A stretch of DNA of 64,000 bases, taken from Echinarachnius parma (Eukaryota > Echinodermata > Echinoidea > Clypeasteroida > Echinarachniidae). The notes beneath the pieces were generated by a model that worked only from the letters and a program-made list of their open reading frames with translations, was not told the origin of the DNA and searched no databases. Shown here one piece after another: positions 57,730 through 64,000 of the stretch. Position numbers and translations under genes: made by a program. The stretch is from NCBI GenBank assembly GCA_037951105.1, contig JBAMJV010007647.1, positions 62,001-126,000 of the forward strand. The letters are read 5' to 3'. Every line of letters starts with the position of its first letter. Position 1 is the first letter of the stretch.

Positions 57730-58250
57730 GTCCTACAAAATGGGACTTAGATTTGCTAGAAACTAACTTTTTGCCCAATGGCCAAGTCGGCCAACCAGAA
57801 TATAGATTAGTCAAAATGTTCAATTTTGTTTGCCCAAAACACGAATTGAGTGGCCCAAAGCAAAGAAAATCATTGAATATTCTGTTCCTTTTGGGTTACC
57901 CATCGGGCAAGCAAAGTGTGACTTTTTTTCTTCTTTTTATTCTTCAATAATACTATTTGTACCCATAAAATAAAAGCATCATGGGGTTTCACAACATGCA
58001 GAAACTTAAAAGCTTCAGGGGCTTTCCCCCTGAACCCCAACCATGGGTGTTATCCCCTGCACCCCCACTAGGGGCCCTATGCTACGGCGGGTCCCTGGAC
58101 CCCCTTCCAATGTGCGTTCAGTTTTCTGACTTTCAAATGTTGGCAAGTATGGGCCTGTGCCCATTTCAAACCCTGGGCAGGCTTGTTTTTTTGTTCCCAC
58201 CAGATGAAATTAATATTCAACTGTGTATACGTGTTTGTCCATGAACTTTT
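57730..58250 (+). repeat. Low-copy repeat-like segment
   Basis: GGCCAACCAGAAT, GCCCAAAACACGAATTGAGTGGCCCAAAGC and GGGGCTTTCCCCCTGAACCCC resemble, loosely, the GGCCACTAAA segment at 63260. No gene. Confidence 0.35.
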
Positions 58251-58369
58251 TGGCATAGCATAATGTATCGTATCCTTGGAATCATTTTTAGCTGCTGAAT
58301 TTAGATAATGAATTCATAACAATGTTTACATGCACTCTTAACCCCCAATACTATACAATCTACTATTTA

Positions 58370-58450
58370 TTTAACCATTTGCCTACAGGAACCTGGTGGG
58401 CTATGTACAAAGTCTATTGAGATTTCAGAATTTTGAGGGGATCGGGTTAA
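58370..58450 (+). mobile_element. Short TTAACC repeat, copy 4
   Basis: TTAACCATTTGCCTACAGGA, GTGGGCTATGTACAAAGT, AGATTTCAGAATTTTGAGGG, ATCGGGTTAA. Confidence 0.65.
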
Positions 58451-58454
58451 CAAA

Positions 58455-59530
58455 ATCAGAATGAAACCACGATTCTCAAACGCAGAACAAAAGGATGATA
58501 AGATAAGCAAAGAAAAAGAAAGATATAACACAATGCACGAGTCAAAATGGTATTATGATGATAGCATCCTTGAACTATCTGAAACCTCATTAGCACACAG
58601 CTTCTAAATGCAGTTCTTAAGAAGACAATCAGCGATTCTTCTCCTTATTTCAGGCCTCATTGGATCATTAACGAGCTGAAATATTCCCTCACAATAAACC
58701 GATGATCTGCGTCTACTCATCACCAAGCGAAATTGCATCCATCACATTCATACCGAGCCATTATTTGTACTGGTTTTCAGACCTAATAAAATTTCATGGA
58801 TATACTAGTCAATAGATATTAATTTGACAAACTAAATGTCTATTCTGTAATTCGCATTTCAGACACGGCCTGCATGGTACATTGAAATGCTGCAAGAATA
58901 CAAAAGTGTGTTTGACAATACAGCAAATTCTTTGATACAATTTGATTTCAAAGCAACAATTTAAAAAAGACATGGCCTATTGATATATGTGGCTGCATGA
59001 GAATATATTGAAATGCTGATAGAAAACATTGTTTGTCAAAGAGCATTCAGCAAATCCTTTGATATAATTTTTTCCAAACCATCAATTTTTGAAGAAATTA
59101 CACGGCCTATATCGTTGTATGACAATATGATGTATGTTTGAAATGCTGAAGAAAAAAAACATTGCTTGACAAATAGCATTTGACTATACAGCAAATTCTT
59201 TGATACAATGTGTTTATACGCATGTATGAATGGGAGGTTTATCTATATTTTAATATAATAGCAGCGATTTTGTTGTTCATGCTTGGCTGTCCATGAAGTT
59301 CTAATTTTCTGAACTGATAATCACTTTTGAGCTCCTAAAAATTCTATTCCCCAATACTATCAACACTGGAAGCTGGTTTACAAAAAGAACAAATACAGTT
59401 CAGAGTAACTAGGTCTTTATATTTGAACTGTCAGTTGGATAAATGAATGCAGTGTAGTAACATATCTCAGTACATTCTTTATTAAATAATTGCTCACCTT
59501 GCTGAATTAATCTATTTACTTTTTAAATTC
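58455..59530. other. Non-coding; repeated CAGCAAATTCTTTGATA motif
   Basis: ACAGCAAATTCTTTGATACAATTTG recurs near 58921, 59048 and 59198 with TGAAATGCTG(C/A)-AGAA before each, an old ~130-bp tandem repeat of three units. Confidence 0.55.
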
Positions 59531-59532
59531 AT

Positions 59533-59800
59533 AATTATAATTATTATTATCATCATCATCACCATCATTATTATTATTATCATTATCATTATCATCATCA
59601 TCATTACCATCATCATAATTATTATCATTATCATTATTATTTTAATTATTATTATTTTTGTTTAGTACTTATTTATTTTTTTATATATTTTTTTTAATTA
59701 AATTTTTTTTTTTTAATTACATTTTTTATCATTTGTATTTATTATTATTATTATTTATTTTATTGTATTTGTTTGTTTTGTTTGTTTGTTTGTTTTTGTT
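59533..59800 (+). repeat. (ATT/ATC)n then T-rich and (TTTG)n tract
   Basis: Trinucleotides at 59533-59660, oligo-T to ~59730, TTTG units at 59770-59800, then a G run to 59816. Confidence 0.92.
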
Positions 59801-59880
59801 TGGGGGGGGGGGGGGGCATCACCAAATGGCCTGCACCCCCATGCTGGCAATACCCTCGATATAAACCAAAGTCAACATAG

Positions 59881-60249
59881 AAAAACTAAAACGGCAAAGT
59901 GATGCCAGCATTTCAAATGCGGAACATTACATCACAGACGGACATGACACATCCTCTCCAGTATCATCATCATCCGATCTTTATGGGTCGCTTCCAAGAA
60001 GCAATTCATTAGCTGGCTTAACTGGTCTCAGTGGTCTGACAAATAGACAAATAGCATCATCGGTGGTGCACCAACAGGCAACAGGGGGGATGGGGTGGAG
60101 GAATGTACCCCTTTGCAGTAGTATTCTGTCCCCCAATGCTCCTTATTCCTCTCATGGGGGCTCTTTTATGACATTGAGGGGCTCTTTTTTGGCATTTGGG
60201 GGAGGGGGGGGGGGAGCTATTTCTACCTGAGCCCCCAGGCATTTTTTTT
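59881..60249 (+). CDS. Candidate internal exon, Ser/Leu-rich unknown protein
   Basis: One plus-strand frame is open for about 120 codons without an early ATG. It reads K-L-K-R-Q-S-D-A-S-I-S-N-A-E-H-Y-I-T-D, then a serine run SSPVSSSSDLYGSLPRSNSL, then AGLTGLSGLTNRQ. This resembles a disordered, phosphorylatable linker (RQSDAS, PRSNS) rather than random translation. An AG at 59879-59880 could be the acceptor, but its pyrimidine tract is poor. No strong donor is seen; weak GT sites lie near 60030-60062. The frame runs through a poly-G tract at about 60200 before stopping, so the true exon probably ends earlier. I do not recognise the family. Chance cannot be excluded. Confidence 0.35.
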
Positions 60250-60464
60250 TCATTGCAGAATGGTACCCACTCCACCACTCACTTTCCCTACAACTTATCA
60301 AGCAGCCTAGTGAAAATATAAAAACAGAGAAATATAGATCTACAAAATACAATTTTTAAAGAAATTTGTTGGCCTAAATGTTGTTATATACCATTTTTTC
60401 ATCTCATAATTGGCCACCTCGATGACACCCCTGGAAATCCTATTATCTTCCATCCTACTATGAA

Positions 60465-60775
60465 CAATACAGTGTGAACACAGTGTATCACACTGTGTGG
60501 ATTATGTTAAATTCAATAATTTTAACAGTGCCAACATTCATCACACTGTGATCGCATTGTCAATACACTGTGATATAACCTGCAGTCGTAGTATGTAAAA
60601 TAGTGTGCTCACACTGTGTATCAGTGTGATTACAGGGTGTTGACAGTGTGTTCACAATGTGCTCACATTGTGTTCACAATGTTTTCACAGTGTGATGAGA
60701 GTTCACACTGTAAAAAACACACAAATTTAACATGGTTTACACTGTATGTTTACACTGTGACATACTGTGTTCCTT
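60465..60775. repeat. Cryptic CACAGTGTG-rich tract
   Basis: CACTGTG/CACAGTG/CACATTGTG variants occur about twenty times in 310 bp in both orientations with irregular spacing, so it is not a strict tandem array. Confidence 0.75.
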
Positions 60776-60779
60776 TCCA

Positions 60780-62890
60780 GAAGGGCACTTTCCCCTGCTT
60801 CCCTCTCTCTTGACCGATTGACACTGGACACGCCTCTGACCAACAGACATCATTAGTGAGTAATTCATTACATCCCCATTACAGGGGATGCTAACGAGGT
60901 ATTGGTAATACAGCAAATTTAGAAAATGATAAATTTCTTACTATTTTGTTTATTTTATTTTATTTTCATTTAGGAACTGTTTATTAAACAAGGCTATTAG
61001 AGCAATTGCTTCCTATGTCCATTTAATATTCAATACTTCCGATATGATGCAATTGGTAGAACAATTAAGAGATGATGATGCCATATTTTGCCACATTCAA
61101 TTTCCGCTGGTTGGCTAGAGGTGTCGGGTGGAACAAATAATCTTTAAGTGACTCACAGACTGAAATTATCCCTACTTTGAAAACAACTTTCAAAACTTGA
61201 GATCTCTTGTCATCACTTGTTGCATTTTTCTGCCATTTTTCCACTTTTGCATGAATTCCCTAAATATAAGAAGTCTACATAATTATGTTAAAGAATTACA
61301 AAAGAAAATATTAATAAAAAACAGTCCCTTAAATTATGCAATAAGAAATAACTAATGGAAGAAGTTTGCAAACAATCATAGTTTAACAAAAAACAACAAC
61401 AAACAATGTGATTTATCAAAATATCTGAAATATTTCATCATGAAAAGATACATCACAAATACGGTTAGGGTGTGTCGGATAAACACAGAATAAAGCTTTG
61501 TATTTCTCTTTGTACCACACAAAAGGACAAGACGCAATGATATTACAGTGACAAATATCATTGGGACAATTGACACAATAGCATAACAAATTTTATTACC
61601 CATCCTTTCCCAAAGCGATGATATTGAAATATTGATTAATTACACCAATCTTTCTCCGCCAATTATTTACCCATTTGGGCTCCAGCGTCAACAATCATCC
61701 TTGAAACCACTAATCCTGGGGTAGCCCACGCACTGGTCTCCACATTGGTATCGCATGTACGCCATGGCGTACACCCAGGCTTCCTGGCAATTGGGGAGGG
61801 GGGGGGGGGGGCATGCAAGTAATTGGGGGGGGGGGGGCACACTCTTTTATTTTATTCAAAATTACTCCTTATGTTTGTTATTGTTTACATTATGCATTTT
61901 GCTCAGTATTACTATTAAGTGTATTATTTCTTTTAATAATGGAAATCATCAATGAAAACATGGCAACCTCCAGTGGTCAGTCAAAACAGATGTTAGTGGT
62001 CTCAAAACATTGATTATTTCTATTATTAGTGATATCGAAGAGGAATTATAGGACTAGAAGTACGAGGAATTGTGCACTTATTAGTAGGAGGGTTGGGCCC
62101 CCATGCCCCCTGTGCCCCCCCCCCCCCCCCCCCCGGCACTCCCCACTGCTTCCTGCCTTGCCTATAAAGGGCAACTAATCACATACATCACGATAAACAA
62201 GGGATTACATCAAAATATGAGGCAGTTTATTATTTCATTAGATGGATGAACATACATGCGCATGCAGATCATTTATTTTATTTGAATAGTGGTGACAAGT
62301 CTCGATTATCTGACATAATGTATTGTTGGAGAGACTGCCAATTGTCTGGAAGGAGATGGGTGCTTTCTGGTGTTGAAAAGGATATTTCTCATAAATCAAA
62401 CCTTCCTGGGTTACACCCAACTGGAAGAACAAACAAACTTTGGGGTATTTACGTCATTTTTACAAGTTATTTCCTGATCATATTAATCAATTATTACTTG
62501 ATAATAGGTATTTAAACACATTCTTCTAAACTGCAAAGTTACATCAATTCCATGGCAAATCCCCCACCAACTATTCTCCCTATTTATCTCAACTTCTTCT
62601 CAACTTGTAGCTGACAAGGGCAATCCATCCCATGAGTGGAGAATACATAAATACAAAATTACTCAATACCATATTGACTACATTGAAAAGTAAGCTCCAA
62701 TAATCAATTACATGGGATGGGTCTTTACCTGATTAATGGCACAAAACCTCATGAAATTAATACAAACAAGTTGAGTGATACAAGCCACTGCAAAACAATT
62801 GCAAGATATTGCATGTCCCATGCAGCAGTGTCACCAATAGATCCTTAGATCAGTGCTTGAAATGAGCATATATGGGCCCACTGGCCCCAG
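60780..62890. other. Non-coding stretch with G/C runs
   Basis: G runs at ~61795-61812 and ~61826-61838, C run ~62116-62134, and the palindrome TACGCCATGGCGTA at 61758-61771. Chance frames only. Confidence 0.4.
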
Positions 62891-62895
62891 GCCAC

Positions 62896-63262
62896 TAAAA
62901 AAACAAAAACACGGGGGCAAAGGGCGATTCGCCCCCGTAGCCTTTGAAATCGCCCCCGTGAGCCAAATCACGGGGTCGAAAAAAATGAGATTTTCAACAA
63001 AATTGCCCCCGCTATCACTTTTTTTTAGTTAGTCCCATGCATGCGAAATGCTCTTTTTATTGGACTGAGAATGCTTGTCTTCAGTATAGTATAGGGTGGG
63101 ATGGTTATAATCCATTATTAAAATGTCTGAGAAAAATTAACATAAAATGAAAAGAAAACAAATAACTACAAGATAAAAAAAGCCCCTGTGAGCCCCGAAA
63201 TAGCCCTCGTGAACATTTATACGGGGGCGATTTTTCTTTCTAAATTAATAAAAAGTATTTTT
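62896..63262 (+). repeat. Dispersed repeat GGCAAAGGGCGATT, copy 2
   Basis: Same order of blocks as 47918-48252, with additional GCCCCCGT / ACGGGGGC units at both ends. Confidence 0.85.
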
Positions 63263-63267
63263 TGGGT

Positions 63268-63610
63268 TGTTTGGGCCACTTAAAATTAGCTTCGCATCAC
63301 CAAATTTCATTGATGCTAATTCCACTGGACTGAATTAGAAACCAAACATGAACAAATTTATTATGTTCTTCTTTGTTTGAGGCCACCAAATTTAGGTTTT
63401 GGGCCACTAGAATTTGAGCAATCACGTCCGTACTTGCCACTAAAAATTAGCTTCGTGCCACTAAATTTAAATGCTAATTCCACTAGCCTTTTACGGGCAA
63501 CCAAACATAAAAGAATTTGTTGTTTTTCTTTGTTTGAGACCACTAAATTCAGGTTTTGGGCCACTAAAATTTGAAAAATCTTGTCTTTACTCGCCTTGCT
63601 GGGCCACCAG
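63268..63610 (+). repeat. Two tandem copies of a ~165-bp GGCCACTAAA unit
   Basis: CCACTTAAAATTAGCTTCG, AATGCTAATTCCACT, TTTCTTTGTTTGAG-CCAC and AGGTTTTGGGCCACTA recur. Overlapping frames on both strands are incidental. Confidence 0.8.
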
Positions 63611-64000
63611 GCAAAAAAAGTTTATTTCTAGCATTGCTTACATCAGGGCTCGACACTAGAACTTGCCCTATTCAGAGATGCCAACCTTCACAAACCAAAA
63701 AAAGTATTCTGAGAGGTAAAAAACAGTATTTTGAACCCAAAAAAAGTATTTTCAGAGCCGAGGCAAAAAAAAACATATTTTTTCGCAAAGCCAATTCGCG
63801 CAGCAAAAATACCCTTTACGCGCGCGTTAATATAAAAGTTGGTTCGGTCGATCACACCAGCGTTTGTATGAGTTTGTTCAGTTAATTTGTGTTATATTTA
63901 AAATATGTATCTGGATTAATAGTTTATCAGGGTTCAACGTAAATTTTGTTGCCGTTTTCCGATCGTTTCTATAGGGAGTACCAAAAAAAAAAAAAAAAAA

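Overview
This is nuclear DNA from an animal, most likely a marine invertebrate deuterostome; an echinoderm such as a sea urchin is my best guess. The evidence is indirect. The window is AT-rich, almost free of long reading frames, and packed with short non-autonomous inverted-repeat elements, tRNA-derived SINE fragments, minisatellites and roughly thirty G or C homopolymer runs. There is no operon structure, no rRNA, no CRISPR array and no recognisable transposase or reverse transcriptase. Most apparent ORFs are chance frames or are created by repeats.

Host gene content is sparse. The one confident coding segment is the last coding exon of a pirin gene on the minus strand (47367-47500). It ends in a pirin-type tail with the FVMNT motif and starts at a splice acceptor. 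Its other exons would lie at higher coordinates; I found none in the remaining 16.5 kb. Weaker exon candidates on the plus strand are a Ser/Leu-rich frame at 59881-60249 and a frame behind a strong acceptor-like tract at 36109-36410. A CpG-rich block at 4320-4960 carries a perfect RFX X-box palindrome and may be a promoter. A cluster of three TAATCCC sites at 39084-39190 is a candidate cis-regulatory module.

Layout: 0-8 kb, inverted-repeat elements, poly-G elements and a long foldback (6813-7222); 8.5-11.6 kb, a block of satellites (15-bp minisatellite, GGACTC hexamers, a 151-155 bp array with an element inserted at its edge); 12-16 kb, elements inserted into an older repeat; 17.0-17.8 kb, a tandem array of degenerate tRNA-like units; 19.8-25.3 kb, further elements ending in a 978-bp asymmetric foldback; 25.3-27.8 kb, unique AT-rich DNA; 27.8-31 kb, TACAGT-type elements, SINE copies and a purine-rich array; 32-38 kb, possible exons, G-rich minisatellite and more elements; 38-47 kb, two long arrays of ~190-bp units, a GAT microsatellite and the 3' side of pirin; 47.5-64 kb, dispersed repeats, a ~160-bp array, a mariner-type hairpin element, trinucleotide repeats and a CACAGTGTG-rich tract.

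The window reads as a record of repeated invasion by small DNA elements. At least eight elements share TTAAAGG ends, three share a GCCCCGTTGCAG end with 5-bp target duplications of a CC-A/T-GG type, and several target duplications (TA, TAA, CCAGG, CATGG, ATTTTC) can be read directly. All assignments come from reading alone; no database search was possible.
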